The position numbers and the translations under genes were made by a program. From UMGS1532 sp045542355 (GTDB lineage Bacteria; Bacillota; Clostridia; Oscillospirales; Acutalibacteraceae), in NCBI GenBank assembly GCA_045542355.1, contig JAZQKX010000016.1:26565-90564 (forward strand): 64,000 bases of DNA, read 5' to 3'. Under the pieces are notes generated by a model. It worked only from the letters and a program-made list of their open reading frames with translations. It made no database searches and had not been told where the DNA came from. This document shows, piece after piece, positions 8,576 through 17,853 of this stretch. The first letter of the stretch is position 1. Every line of letters starts with the position of its first letter.

Positions 8576-9947
8576 TTAATAACTCCGTGAAGTAATCTAT
8601 TTGTTTTTTAACCGATTCGGGGCCTGTGCTACCCTCTGATATCCGCTTATTAACACAGGTTTCAAGGGAAATTTCAGAATATAAATCTTCCCCGAAAGAA
8701 GAATCGAATTCTTTGTATTTTTCCAAGGGAAGATTCTCTAGAACATAGCCATTCTTAATGCAATATCCCACAATCTCTCCCACATGCTTGTATGCCGTTC
8801 TGAAAGGCATACCCTTTTTAACAAGATAATCTGCCAAATCGGTGGCATTAATAAAACCTTCTCCTGCCGCTTTATACATATTGTCCTTATGTACGCTCAT
8901 TGTTGAGACCATGGGAGCGAAGATGCTTAAACATTTTTTAACGGTATCAACCGCATCAAAAATCGCCTCTTTATCCTCCTGCATATCCTTATTGTATGCC
9001 AAGGGCAGACCTTTGAGGGTGGTGAGCAGAGCCATTAAATCGCCGTAAACTCTGCCTGTTTTTCCTCTTACCAATTCCGCCATATCTGAATTTTTCTTTT
9101 GGGGCATAATGCTGGAGCCTGTTGTATAGCTATCGTCAAGCTCAACGAATTTAAATTCCCAACTTGACCAAAGTATGATTTCCTCTGAAAATCTCGACAG
9201 ATGCATCATAAGAATCGAAAAAGCCGACATGAGTTCAAGGCAAAAATCCCTATCTGATACACCGTCGATACTGTTAAGGGAAATCCCTGTAAATCCTAAA
9301 CGCTCTGCTTCAAAGCTACGGTCGGTGTTGTAGGTAGTACCCGCTAATGCGCAAGAGCCGATGGGGCATTGGCTTAACATTCTCTCTACCGCATCGCCGA
9401 TTCTGTCGAAATCCCTTTTCAGCATAAAAGCATAGCTTAAAATATGGTGAGCAAAGGTTATGGGTTGAGCTCTTTGGAGGTGGGTGTAGCCCGGCATTAT
9501 AGCATCGGTGTTTTTCTCGGCAGTATCTTTTATAGCATTAATTAGCTTTAAGATAAGCGCTCCGATTTCTTCGCACTCTGCGGCTAAATACAACCTTACA
9601 TCAAGAGCAACCTGATCGTTTCGGCTACGAGCTGTATGAAGCTTTTTACCCGCATCACCTATTCTTTTGGTTAACTCCGATTCGATAAACATATGAATAT
9701 CTTCGGCATCCATATTAAAGGGCAATTCACCCTTTTCAATATCCTCTAAAATGCCGCTGAGTCCGTTTATTATCTGAGCCTTTTCGTCCTCGGTTATAAT
9801 ACCCTTATCGCCAAGCATTTTAGCATGAACAATAGAGCCGATTATATCCTGTTTATACATTCTTGAATCAAAATGAATAGAAGAATTAAAATCATCAGCC
9901 TCTTTATTCAATGCTTTTTGGAACCTGCCTGCCCACATTTTATCCAT
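8556..9947 (-). CDS. argH: Argininosuccinate lyase
   Basis: The 463-residue fumarase-superfamily enzyme splits argininosuccinate to arginine and fumarate. The signature SSIMPQKKNSD and the early motifs MWAGRFQKAL, HTARSRNDQVALD and PGYTHLQRAQP are all present. The gene begins about 75 bases after argG. That gap contains a GTGTGGC/GCCACAC hairpin (9979-10004) with no T-tract, more likely an RNA processing or stability element than a terminator. It overlaps argC by 20 bases. Confidence 0.96.
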   Translation of the reverse strand: MDKMWAGRFQKALNKEADDFNSSIHFDSRMYKQDIIGSIVHAKMLGDKGIITEDEKAQIINGLSGILEDIEKGELPFNMDAEDIHMFIESELTKRIGDAGKKLHTARSRNDQVALDVRLYLAAECEEIGALILKLINAIKDTAEKNTDAIMPGYTHLQRAQPITFAHHILSYAFMLKRDFDRIGDAVERMLSQCPIGSCALAGTTYNTDRSFEAERLGFTGISLNSIDGVSDRDFCLELMSAFSILMMHLSRFSEEIILWSSWEFKFVELDDSYTTGSSIMPQKKNSDMAELVRGKTGRVYGDLMALLTTLKGLPLAYNKDMQEDKEAIFDAVDTVKKCLSIFAPMVSTMSVHKDNMYKAAGEGFINATDLADYLVKKGMPFRTAYKHVGEIVGYCIKNGYVLENLPLEKYKEFDSSFGEDLYSEISLETCVNKRISEGSTGPESVKKQIDYFTELLNEKDIH

Positions 9948-10022
9948 AACAAACTACCTGCTTTATATAAGTGTTACAGTGTGGCAGAGATAACTCCGCC
10001 ACACCTTGGGTTTAAAAATATA

Positions 10023-11252
10023 TTATTTGTCTAAGCCGTTCTTTTCCTTCATCTTTGCCATAACCTTTATGGGAAGACCATAGAGATTGATGAAGCCCTG
10101 AGAGTCCTTCTGGTCGTAAACCTCGTCCTCGTCGAAGGTAGCAATTTCGGGGTCGTAGAGAGAATAGGGAGAGGTTACAGCGGCATTAATCATATTGCCC
10201 TTGTAGAGCTTTAAGGTAACGTCGCCTGTAACGGTGCGCTGGGTTGTCTTCACAAAGCTGAGAATAGCCTCGGTGAGGGGGGAGAACCACTGTGCGTTGT
10301 AAACAAGTTCGCCCAACTTCTGAGCAACAAGAGCCTTATAATGAGCAGTCTCTTTATCAAGACAAATGCTCTCCAGCACCTCATGAGCCTTGTAGATGAT
10401 AGCGCCGCCTGGGGTTTCGTACACGCCACGGCATTTCATACCAACAAGTCTGTTTTCAACTATATCGAGAAGACCGATACCGTTTTCGCCGCCCAACTTA
10501 TTGAGGGTTTCAACAAGCTCTACAGCGCCCATTTCCTTGCCGTCAACTGCGGTGGGAATACCCTGCTCGAAATGAACCTTAACATAGGTGGGCTTATCGG
10601 GAGCCATTTCGGGAGAAACACCCATTTCAAGGAAGCCCTCTTTATTGTATTGAGGCTCGTTGGCGGGGTCCTCAAGGTCGAGACCCTCGTGAGAAAGATG
10701 CCAGATGTTCTTATCCTTGGAATAGTTGGTCTCGCGGCTTATTTTCAGAGGCACATTGTGAGCCTCGGCATATTCGATTTCTTCTTCTCTGGATTTGATA
10801 TCCCACTCTCTCCAAGGAGCGATGATGGGCATGTCGGGAGCAAATGCCTTGATAGCAAGTTCGAAACGAACCTGGTCGTTACCCTTGCCTGTACAGCCGT
10901 GACATATAGCGTCGGCGCCCTCAGCCAGAGCAATCTCAGCGATTCTCTTTGCAATGGGAGGACGGGCAAAGGCTGTGCCTAAAAGATAGTCCTCGTATTT
11001 TGCACCAGCTGCAACACAGGGGAATACGTAGTCCTCAAGGAATTCCTTGGTCAAATCTTCAATGTAGCACTTGGATGCGCCTGTTTTAATTGCCTTTTCC
11101 TCAAGGCCCTCAAGTTCACTTGCCTGTCCAACATTACCTGAAACAGCGATGATTTCGGGATTGTTGTAGTTTTCCTTGAGCCAAGGAATGATGATGGAAG
11201 TATCAAGTCCGCCTGAGTATGCTAAAACAATTTTCTTATAACTTTTATTCAT
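10023..11252 (-). CDS. argG: Argininosuccinate synthase
   Basis: The 409-residue ATP-dependent enzyme condenses citrulline and aspartate. LAYSGGLDTSIIIPWL near residue 10 is the PP-loop ATP site, and HGCTGKGNDQVRFE is a family signature. I use the ATG at 11250-11252 (MNKSYKKIV), which follows GGAGGA; 21 residues encoded upstream include the promoter and cannot be translated from it. It is the first gene of a seven-gene operon, argG-argH-argC-argJ-argB-argD-argF, that covers every step from glutamate to arginine except carbamoyl phosphate synthesis. Confidence 0.96.
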   Translation of the reverse strand: MNKSYKKIVLAYSGGLDTSIIIPWLKENYNNPEIIAVSGNVGQASELEGLEEKAIKTGASKCYIEDLTKEFLEDYVFPCVAAGAKYEDYLLGTAFARPPIAKRIAEIALAEGADAICHGCTGKGNDQVRFELAIKAFAPDMPIIAPWREWDIKSREEEIEYAEAHNVPLKISRETNYSKDKNIWHLSHEGLDLEDPANEPQYNKEGFLEMGVSPEMAPDKPTYVKVHFEQGIPTAVDGKEMGAVELVETLNKLGGENGIGLLDIVENRLVGMKCRGVYETPGGAIIYKAHEVLESICLDKETAHYKALVAQKLGELVYNAQWFSPLTEAILSFVKTTQRTVTGDVTLKLYKGNMINAAVTSPYSLYDPEIATFDEDEVYDQKDSQGFINLYGLPIKVMAKMKEKNGLDK

Positions 11253-11296
11253 TTTAATTTCCTCCGAAACTTTTGATTTGTTTTTTCGATGTACCC

Positions 11297-11325
11297 ATAA
11301 TACCACACAATGCATAATTATGCAA
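11297..11325 (-). promoter_or_regulatory. argG promoter overlapping an ARG-box-like palindrome
   Basis: On the minus strand, -35 TTGCAT (11320-11325) and -10 TATTAT (11297-11302) have a 17-base spacer. The perfect 14-base palindrome TGCATAATTATGCA (11311-11324) covers the -35 and the upstream spacer. ArgR/AhrC operators are AT-rich palindromes of this shape with TGCAT- or TGAAT-type half-sites, so a repressor bound here would block RNA polymerase (inference). No argR gene lies in the window. Confidence 0.7.
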
Positions 11326-11426
11326 CACTTATTAATACTTTTTGTGGATTTTCTTGCAATTTTATAAATAACAGGAAGTTAAAACCTTAGTTATTATGCA
11401 CTTTGACAAAGAATTCTGGGGTTTTA

Positions 11427-11480
11427 TGCGTAATATGCACTGATTTATGTATATTTTTAAATTATATTCATAGTTATGCA
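11427..11480. promoter_or_regulatory. Two additional ARG-box-like sites
   Basis: TGCGTAATATGCA (11427-11439) and TTCATAGTTATGCA (11467-11480) match the palindrome at the argG promoter at most positions. A lone half-site, TTATTATGCA, occurs at 11391-11400. They lie 100-170 bases upstream of the argG promoter, a spacing compatible with hexameric ArgR looping. They hold no gene. The remainder of 11326-11510 is AT-rich with nothing else recognised. Confidence 0.5.
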
Positions 11481-11510
11481 GTTGTAAATGTATATTATAA
11501 TTAATGGCAA

Positions 11511-11542
11511 AAGAGGCAGTTCACATAACGAACTGCCTCTTT
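11511..11542. terminator. Terminator of the ferredoxin gene
   Basis: A perfect 12-base-pair stem, AAGAGGCAGTTC with GAACTGCCTCTT, is flanked by A- and T-rich sequence. It lies 25 bases past the ferredoxin stop codon on the minus strand. Confidence 0.8.
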
Positions 11543-11567
11543 CTTAACTTCTATTGGTCGTAAAGAA

Positions 11568-11738
11568 TTATTCCTCTACGATAGCGGAAACGGGACAACC
11601 GTCTGCACATGCACCGCAAGAAATGCAGGTATCAGCGTCGATAACGTATTTGCCGTCACCCTCAGCGATAGCGCTAACAGGGCAGGTACCCTCACATGCT
11701 CCGCAGCTGATGCACTCATCAGTAATTTTGTATGCCAT
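11568..11738 (-). CDS. 2[4Fe-4S] ferredoxin
   Basis: The 56-residue clostridial-type ferredoxin carries low-potential electrons in the cytoplasm. Both cluster motifs are complete: CISCGACEGTCP near residues 10-21 and CISCGACADGCP near residues 39-50, each CxxCxxCxxxCP. The two halves are clear internal repeats. The ATG at 11738 (MAYKITDE) follows GAGGTG; five residues encoded upstream precede that site. It is monocistronic. Partners such as hydrogenase or pyruvate:ferredoxin oxidoreductase are not in the window. Confidence 0.95.
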   Translation of the reverse strand: MAYKITDECISCGACEGTCPVSAIAEGDGKYVIDADTCISCGACADGCPVSAIVEE

Positions 11739-11843
11739 TTGTAACACCTCCATTTTCTTTAATGCTAAGCATATTGTAGCACAATAGCTTTAAATATGCA
11801 AGTGGGTAATTATTTGTTCGACTTCTCTCTAAAGTCGGGATAA

Positions 11844-12704
11844 TCATTCTAACTCTTTCAGCTTTTCCTCGTCGGGGTCAGGGGTGTTCTGCCGCTTACC
11901 GTGGCGGATGAACTTCACCTCGTCGCGGTGCATTGCAGTTGGAATTCCATCCTCCCCCACCTTAACATGAATTATGCCTGTAAGGGGATTGGCATCGGTC
12001 ACAACTCCGTCACCCATACGGGTGCGGACATGGGAGCCCTGCCTTGGGGTAAGCTTGTTGAGATACTCATAGGCATCCTGCTCGTATTTGAGACAGCACA
12101 TAAGTCTGCCACAGGTGCCGGAAATTTTTGTGGGGTTAAGGGAAAGTCCCTGTTCCTTTGCCATCTTGATTGAGACGGGCTGAAAGTCGCTTAAGAATCT
12201 GGAACAACAGAAAGGCTGACCGCATATACCGAGGCCTCCCAGCATTTTCGCTTCATCTCGGACACCTATCTGCCTCAGCTCAATTCTTGTGCGAAAATGG
12301 GCGGCAAGGTCCTTAACCAACTCACGGAAATCTACTCTGCCGTCGGCGGTGAAATAGAAAAGCAACTTTGAATTATCAAAGGAACATTCCACATCCACCA
12401 GCTTCATGTCTAATCCGTGCTCCAAAATCTTCGCCTCACAGATAGGAAAAGCCTCTTTTTCGCGACGGCGGTTATCCTCAGCTCTGCGAAGATCCTGATC
12501 GGTGGCAATACGCACCACCCTTTTGAGTGGTTTTATGATGGTTTCATCCTCCACCTCGTGATTTTCTGAAGCCACTGTACCGCATTCTATTCCCCGCGAC
12601 GTTTCCACTATCACTCGGTCATTCTGCTGGTAAGATTTACCCAGCGGGTCGAAATAGTAAATTCTGCCCTCAGGCTTGAATTTTACTCCTACTACTTCTG
12701 TCAT
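11844..12704 (-). CDS. ricT: RicT / YaaT family protein (PSP1 domain)
   Basis: The 286-residue protein matches the PSP1 family. In Bacillus subtilis RicT forms a complex with RicA and RicF that steers RNase Y and phosphorelay-driven sporulation. The cysteine pattern expected for its iron-sulfur cluster is visible at GICGQPFCCSRFL and SGTCGRLMCCLKYE (about residues 175-215). The N-terminus MTEVVGVKFKPEGRIYYFDP is typical. A perfect 8-base-pair hairpin (12741-12772) lies in the leader, between this gene and the exporter operon upstream. It is not certain that it shares a promoter with that operon. Confidence 0.9.
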   Translation of the reverse strand: MTEVVGVKFKPEGRIYYFDPLGKSYQQNDRVIVETSRGIECGTVASENHEVEDETIIKPLKRVVRIATDQDLRRAEDNRRREKEAFPICEAKILEHGLDMKLVDVECSFDNSKLLFYFTADGRVDFRELVKDLAAHFRTRIELRQIGVRDEAKMLGGLGICGQPFCCSRFLSDFQPVSIKMAKEQGLSLNPTKISGTCGRLMCCLKYEQDAYEYLNKLTPRQGSHVRTRMGDGVVTDANPLTGIIHVKVGEDGIPTAMHRDEVKFIRHGKRQNTPDPDEEKLKELE

Positions 12705-12783
12705 ATTTTTCTCCTCTCGTCACCGCTTTACTTTTCTGGTCTTTCCCCCTGCGGTGACCCTTTAGGGGAAAGTTTCTGAGACT

Positions 12784-14427
12784 TTAATTCATGGCTTCGA
12801 TTTCTTTGTTGGCAATTACATCCTCAATTTTTTCGTAAACCACGTCGGCATATTCGGTGAGACACAGTCCCATAGGTTTGCCGTTCATTTCTATATAGTA
12901 TCTTGCTTCGTTGTCCTTTAATTTAAATATAGTAAAGGTCAAATCGGAGTCGGAAGTTTTATTGTTGTGTATAAAGTCAACCGAGAAATACTCCTGAGCA
13001 CCCTCGGGTCGGCTCTGAAGAATACTGTTCTCCGATACCACGGGATTGACAACCAAAAGATAAGAGTAATAATTCGAATAGTTTTCGGTGTCGATGGTTT
13101 TGCCGTCGTATTTAACGGTGACTTCCAATTCCTCGTTCTCGTTTTCCTTGGAGGTTATATTGAAATTATAGTTCTTATCCCCCATGTGGAAACGCATTTC
13201 ACTAAGACCGCCAATGTTTTCAAGCAATACACTTTCGGCGGCGAAATATGAAGCGTCCTGCTCCAAAAAGTCAAAATTGCGGATTGAAACTTTATATATA
13301 ACAGGTCCGTCGTTTACGGTGACCGCATAATAAACCTTATCGGTCTTGGACTGTGATGCCTTGATTGTCACCTCATCAGAGGCAACCTTATACTTAATTA
13401 CAAGGTCGGGGTCGTCTAAAGAATACTCCTTGAGAACCTTGTCGGAGATTCCGTCTTTATCGAAATAATAAATCTCGGCCGCCTCTATATCTTCGGTAAC
13501 AAAGGACAGCGCATTAGAAACCCTCTCGGTATTTGCAGGATATTCATAGGGAGATACCATAACATAATCTATGGTGGAATTCTCTCTTTCACTCATTTCG
13601 AAACGGTATTCCTCCTTGGAATATCTTCCCCAAAACTTCACATAGTCCACTTTGGGTATAGAGCCGTCGAAATATTCTGCATTTTCTTTGGTTTCTTCTA
13701 TTTTTGTGGGGGCGTACTGGTTGATATAATAAACCATTTCCCTTGTGTAATACTCGGTGGCTTCACCGGAAAGTATATAAACCTCTTGGGGATTGAGAGT
13801 ACACTTAAGATATGCGCCTGTGATTCCGCCGTTCTGATAGGTTTCACTCATGGTAACGCTGAAATTCTTACCGCTTTTAAGGGTAACCGTAAATTCTGCG
13901 GCGGGGTTTTCGAAACCATAGTCATAGCCTTCTTCAAAAGCACGGCTGATTGATGCCTTAGGTGTGACACAGTCGCCCACAGTAAGATCTGTCAGGGTGG
14001 TGTTGATATACTTTTTATCTATACCTTTTATATACCAAAGCAAACTTCCGCTATTGTCAACGGGGTAAAACTCAAACTCGCCGTTTGCATTTTTAAGGCT
14101 TATGGATTTAACATCATCGGCAGTATAATCGGTAAGTTTGATGGAATAGTCCGCCATTCCCGAAGAAACCACTGCGCTCTCTACGCTGAGCTCAGATGAG
14201 CCCGACTGCTTTCCAAACAGCTTATTGATAATCAAGGTGGAGGCAATAAGCACCGCCACAATAGCCAGAGCCAGTATGGTTTTTAAGGCAATTCCCATGC
14301 GGGGTTTTGCCTTTTGAGGCTTGTGTTCTATATGTGGCTTGGAAAATACCGAGGAGGCATTTATCTCATCGTCACTCAGTTCAACAAAGCCACTCTGTTC
14401 TTTGTTCGTTTTGTTTTCTTCGCTCAT
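12784..14427 (-). CDS. DUF4340-like membrane-anchored protein
   Basis: The 547-residue protein has an N-terminal cytoplasmic tail of about 45 residues, one transmembrane helix (GIALKTILALAIVAVLIAST), and a long extracytoplasmic part rich in beta-forming, repeated half-domains. The size, topology and neighbours fit DUF4340 proteins, which accompany GldG-type ABC exporters. Its start codon overlaps the end of the preceding gene (shared base 14427), so it is co-translated with the GldG-like subunit. The exporter's substrate is unknown. The family name rests mainly on context and shape. Confidence 0.65.
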   Translation of the reverse strand: MSEENKTNKEQSGFVELSDDEINASSVFSKPHIEHKPQKAKPRMGIALKTILALAIVAVLIASTLIINKLFGKQSGSSELSVESAVVSSGMADYSIKLTDYTADDVKSISLKNANGEFEFYPVDNSGSLLWYIKGIDKKYINTTLTDLTVGDCVTPKASISRAFEEGYDYGFENPAAEFTVTLKSGKNFSVTMSETYQNGGITGAYLKCTLNPQEVYILSGEATEYYTREMVYYINQYAPTKIEETKENAEYFDGSIPKVDYVKFWGRYSKEEYRFEMSERENSTIDYVMVSPYEYPANTERVSNALSFVTEDIEAAEIYYFDKDGISDKVLKEYSLDDPDLVIKYKVASDEVTIKASQSKTDKVYYAVTVNDGPVIYKVSIRNFDFLEQDASYFAAESVLLENIGGLSEMRFHMGDKNYNFNITSKENENEELEVTVKYDGKTIDTENYSNYYSYLLVVNPVVSENSILQSRPEGAQEYFSVDFIHNNKTSDSDLTFTIFKLKDNEARYYIEMNGKPMGLCLTEYADVVYEKIEDVIANKEIEAMN

Positions 14428-16085
14428 TAGTTTTCCTCCGGTTTTGTTTCGAGGGTGGATTTTTTAATCTGTTTTTTTGCATAAAATCCCAAAAGCGCCA
14501 CCAGCAATATGATGAACACAGCAACAATCGCTATTGCGGTTTGTAAAATATATTCGGTCTCAAGACCCGAGGTGGTGTCGTAACCCATGTCGGCAAGACC
14601 TACGGCATATTTACCGAGGCCCGATTCCTCGCTTCTGTGGTGTTGATTCAAATTTTCCAACAACTCAGCGGTCAACTCCAGATTGCTGTTGAGTTCGCCT
14701 TTGAAATCTTTATTAGACCTTGGATTTTGTAAGGCTAAATACGAGGTTATAAAATCCACCGAGGCTGTTACAACAACACTGCTGGGAGCATTATCATCGG
14801 TTGATTTCTGAGAAAGGGTCAGTAAAGGATATTCCCGACTTGCAATCTCGGATTCGTCTTCATTTTCCTGACGGCGTTTTTTCTTAGGTAAAACATCAAC
14901 CTTGTCGGAGCGGGTTTTTAGAATGGTTTTGACATCCACACCGCTCACACCTTTAACCACCGAAATGGGGGTACAGTTGTCCATTATATACGTGCCACCG
15001 CTTTTGTCTGAATTAGCGGTATAATCCGAGCCCTGAGACATAGCTGTCATCTGGGAATTTTTAGCAAAATAACCCGATTTCTCGGCGCACATCAGGGTAT
15101 CAGCCTCGGTGACGCTCACTCCCCATTTTCTCAAAAAAGAATGGAGATTAGAAAGCTTTACATAACGTTCGGAACAAAAGTACATAACGGTTTTGCCATA
15201 TTCTCCGCCGTTGTCCAAAAAGCTGTTGAGAAGCACAATCTCTTCTAAAGTAACATCTCGAACAGGGGCGGCGATGAGAATCATATCATAACCGTTTAGC
15301 TTTTCATCTTTAAGGGTAACATTTTCAAAATTGTATCTCTTTCCGCTAAGGTAGGATTTTAAATATTCAATGTTCTCCTCCGCACACATATCGGTGATAT
15401 ATGCCACGTTAATGTTTCTGTAGTTTCTAAGGCTCTCCAGCTTTCCTACTAAAGTCTTTTCTACATTCAAACCCTTGATTTTATCCCTGCCCTTTTTATC
15501 CTCGGTTGTTTTAAAAAGCTTGTTCAACGAAAGCACAGAGTGTCGGGTAGTGGGAGAGCCGTCAAAATTGGAATAACATGTAACGAACAGGTCTCCGTAT
15601 TCCAGATCGTATTTTTTGTATTCATCAAGGAAAGCATAGGACGAGATAGAAAAGGGGTCTACAAACTCCAGCTTAACATATTCATTAAGCTCAGATATAG
15701 TTTTCAGGGTGTTTATAAAAGCATAATAATAATTCTTATCATCGGTATAAAAGTCGTTGAAATACTCCACATAGGTGCCATTCACAAAGTCCCGCTGACT
15801 TGATATAAGGGTCAGGGTAACATCTCCGTCAAGGGTGGCAAAAAAATCCTTAGTGGAGTCAGCCAACTCCACAGGTGTATACACAACGTCCTCTGTGGGT
15901 TGGTCGTCGTAGGGGGTGTTGAGGATGTTGTTGGACTTGGCTCCATCACTATCCAAAATCTCACCCTCGCCAAAATTTGGGGTTGTAGCACCAATTCCAT
16001 CGAAGTCCAGCGCCGATGCCTGTGTGCAAAGCAATAAGGCGCATAAGAGGGCACAAATCAGCCTCTTTACAAATACCGAACGCAT
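14427..16085 (-). CDS. GldG-like ABC transporter auxiliary protein (second copy)
   Basis: The 552-residue protein has a signal-like N-terminus (LICALLCALLLCTQASA), a large extracytoplasmic domain, and a C-terminal helix (TAIAIVAVFIILLVALLGFYA) followed by a basic tail. The core resembles the ABC_transp_aux domain of GldG: LFVTCYSNFDGSP, an NVAYITDMCAE beta strand, YDMILIAAPVRDVTLEE, and a long hydrophilic insert. It parallels the next upstream gene over its full length, so the two are probably paralogues. It keeps only a weakly charged N-terminus and lacks the long cytoplasmic tail of its partner. Confidence 0.7.
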   Translation of the reverse strand: MRSVFVKRLICALLCALLLCTQASALDFDGIGATTPNFGEGEILDSDGAKSNNILNTPYDDQPTEDVVYTPVELADSTKDFFATLDGDVTLTLISSQRDFVNGTYVEYFNDFYTDDKNYYYAFINTLKTISELNEYVKLEFVDPFSISSYAFLDEYKKYDLEYGDLFVTCYSNFDGSPTTRHSVLSLNKLFKTTEDKKGRDKIKGLNVEKTLVGKLESLRNYRNINVAYITDMCAEENIEYLKSYLSGKRYNFENVTLKDEKLNGYDMILIAAPVRDVTLEEIVLLNSFLDNGGEYGKTVMYFCSERYVKLSNLHSFLRKWGVSVTEADTLMCAEKSGYFAKNSQMTAMSQGSDYTANSDKSGGTYIMDNCTPISVVKGVSGVDVKTILKTRSDKVDVLPKKKRRQENEDESEIASREYPLLTLSQKSTDDNAPSSVVVTASVDFITSYLALQNPRSNKDFKGELNSNLELTAELLENLNQHHRSEESGLGKYAVGLADMGYDTTSGLETEYILQTAIAIVAVFIILLVALLGFYAKKQIKKSTLETKPEEN

Positions 16086-16118
16086 ATCATGCCCTCCTTT
16101 CTTTAAAATCGCAGTCTT

Positions 16119-17840
16119 TTAATAGTTCTTTCTTCTTAAGAAAATATACACTGCTATGGCGATAAGTCCCAGGGGAATTATGCCGATAAACACAATAGCG
16201 ATTACAACATTATGAGCATCGGTGGTGGAAACGGTGAAAACTCCTGAAGTGTCGGAAAGCACCTTTGTCTCCATAATGTGTTTATCCTCGTTCTGTCTTG
16301 AGGTTGTGTTAAGCACACTTATGGCCAACATAAAGTTTCCGTTGTCGGATTTGGAGGTGGTGTAGTAGTTAGTGAGGAAATCCACCGAAGCACAGGCTAC
16401 AATATGACTTGCGCCCTCCTCTGCCGTATCCTTGGAAATCAGCATTGCAGGGAGGTTTGTTCCCGCACCCGTTGCTTTCCAAGAAGAATCGTCTACAGGC
16501 TTTTTGTAGGTTGACATATCCGCAGTCTGAAGTATGGTCTCAACGGTACGTGTGCCGTTTGTCTCGGTTTCATAAACCGCCGAAAGACCTACCATGTTGT
16601 TGGCAATATAGCCATAGTTGCTGTCGTCCACACCATCGGTATAGTCTGTATAAAGAGACTCTAAATAAATGTTGGTGCGGTCGGTGGAATAATAACGGCT
16701 GTCGTTTGAATAGTAGGTGTAGTCCTTTTCCACCGCTATGCCCCACTCCTCTAAAAATGCATAGAGATTGGGAAGCTTGGGAGAAAGGGCGGATGCGAAG
16801 AACATAAGGGTCTTACCCTTTTTGCCATCATTATCCAGCCACTTTTCTATTGCGGATATCTCAGCGGCTTTATAATCAGCGCTGGGAGCACAGATTATCA
16901 TTACATCATATTTTGATAAATCAGAGTCTGCGATATTGTCACAGTTTTCTAAGTTAATTGCGTTTTCGTTGCAAACCTTTTTAAAGTTTTCAACATAGGA
17001 GGAGTTGCTGTTTACGGTTACAACCGCTGCAGAGATGGCGGTGAGGTTGGCGGTTTTGAATATTCCGTTTGCAACCGCTTGTTCGATGTTATTGCCCGTT
17101 ACGGTGTAGGTTGCGTAGCCCATAGCCTCATAGTAGCCTGTCTCGTCGTCGGTCTGTAGTTCATAGCAATCCTTGAAGCTTATAATTCCTCTTTTGGGCT
17201 CGGCATTCTCACCCTTTGTGTAACACTCAACCAAGATATCGCCATAGTTCATTTTTGAGGTATCTATATCCGCATACTCCTCAAGGATGCTGCTTATAGC
17301 CTGTTGGTCGGTGGCATCCACGAATTCTGTGGTGATGTTTTTGTTATACTTATTGTATTGCTTAAGCAGATCAACTGTCTGCTTATAATAGCTTCCGCCT
17401 GTGGAATCGTAAACGGAGTTGGTGTTGTAGATGTTGTTTACATCCACATAGTCGTCCTCGCTGAAAATAACGCGAAGCTTGACTTTATAATCCACACCCT
17501 TTATAAACTCGATATTCTCCTCGTTTACTGTATACATTTTGTCGGCAGTAAGGTCGAGCGTCAAGGGGTAGCGCTCACAAACCACGCTTACCACCACATT
17601 GAGAAGAATAACTGCGGCGATGAAAATAGCTGTGATTGCGGTGGCATAGGAGCCGTATTTGAGACGGTAGGCGCTTTTGATTTTTGGGGAGTCTGACTGG
17701 TTGTTTGCATTCTCCTCGGAATTTTCTGCCACAGTCTCCTCAGCCACAGCTTCTGCTGTTTCTTGAGTTTTATCTTCATTCAGAGCCACTTCTTGGAGAG
17801 TTTCCTCGGCGGCTTCGTTTATCTTTTTCTCGTTATCCAT
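16119..17840 (-). CDS. GldG-like ABC transporter auxiliary protein (first copy)
   Basis: The 573-residue protein opens with a Glu-rich cytoplasmic tail of about 50 residues. A transmembrane helix (ATAITAIFIAAVILLNVVVS) precedes the extracytoplasmic ABC_transp_aux-like domain, with LTLDLTADKMYTVNEENIEF as its family opening. A second helix (VIAIVFIGIIPLGLIAIAVY) and a basic RRKNY end close the protein. In Bacteroidota GldG pairs with GldF and GldA. The start MDNEKKINEA at 17840 follows GAGGTG and lies 14 bases after the permease stop. An upstream in-frame start at 17876 would lie within the permease gene. Confidence 0.75.
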   Translation of the reverse strand: MDNEKKINEAAEETLQEVALNEDKTQETAEAVAEETVAENSEENANNQSDSPKIKSAYRLKYGSYATAITAIFIAAVILLNVVVSVVCERYPLTLDLTADKMYTVNEENIEFIKGVDYKVKLRVIFSEDDYVDVNNIYNTNSVYDSTGGSYYKQTVDLLKQYNKYNKNITTEFVDATDQQAISSILEEYADIDTSKMNYGDILVECYTKGENAEPKRGIISFKDCYELQTDDETGYYEAMGYATYTVTGNNIEQAVANGIFKTANLTAISAAVVTVNSNSSYVENFKKVCNENAINLENCDNIADSDLSKYDVMIICAPSADYKAAEISAIEKWLDNDGKKGKTLMFFASALSPKLPNLYAFLEEWGIAVEKDYTYYSNDSRYYSTDRTNIYLESLYTDYTDGVDDSNYGYIANNMVGLSAVYETETNGTRTVETILQTADMSTYKKPVDDSSWKATGAGTNLPAMLISKDTAEEGASHIVACASVDFLTNYYTTSKSDNGNFMLAISVLNTTSRQNEDKHIMETKVLSDTSGVFTVSTTDAHNVVIAIVFIGIIPLGLIAIAVYIFLRRKNY

Positions 17841-17853
17841 CTTTGCACCTCGC

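Noticed and set aside
9979..10004. Terminator between argG and argH
   Set aside because: The GTGTGGC/GCCACAC hairpin has no T-tract on the minus strand and the genes on either side are plainly one pathway and operon.
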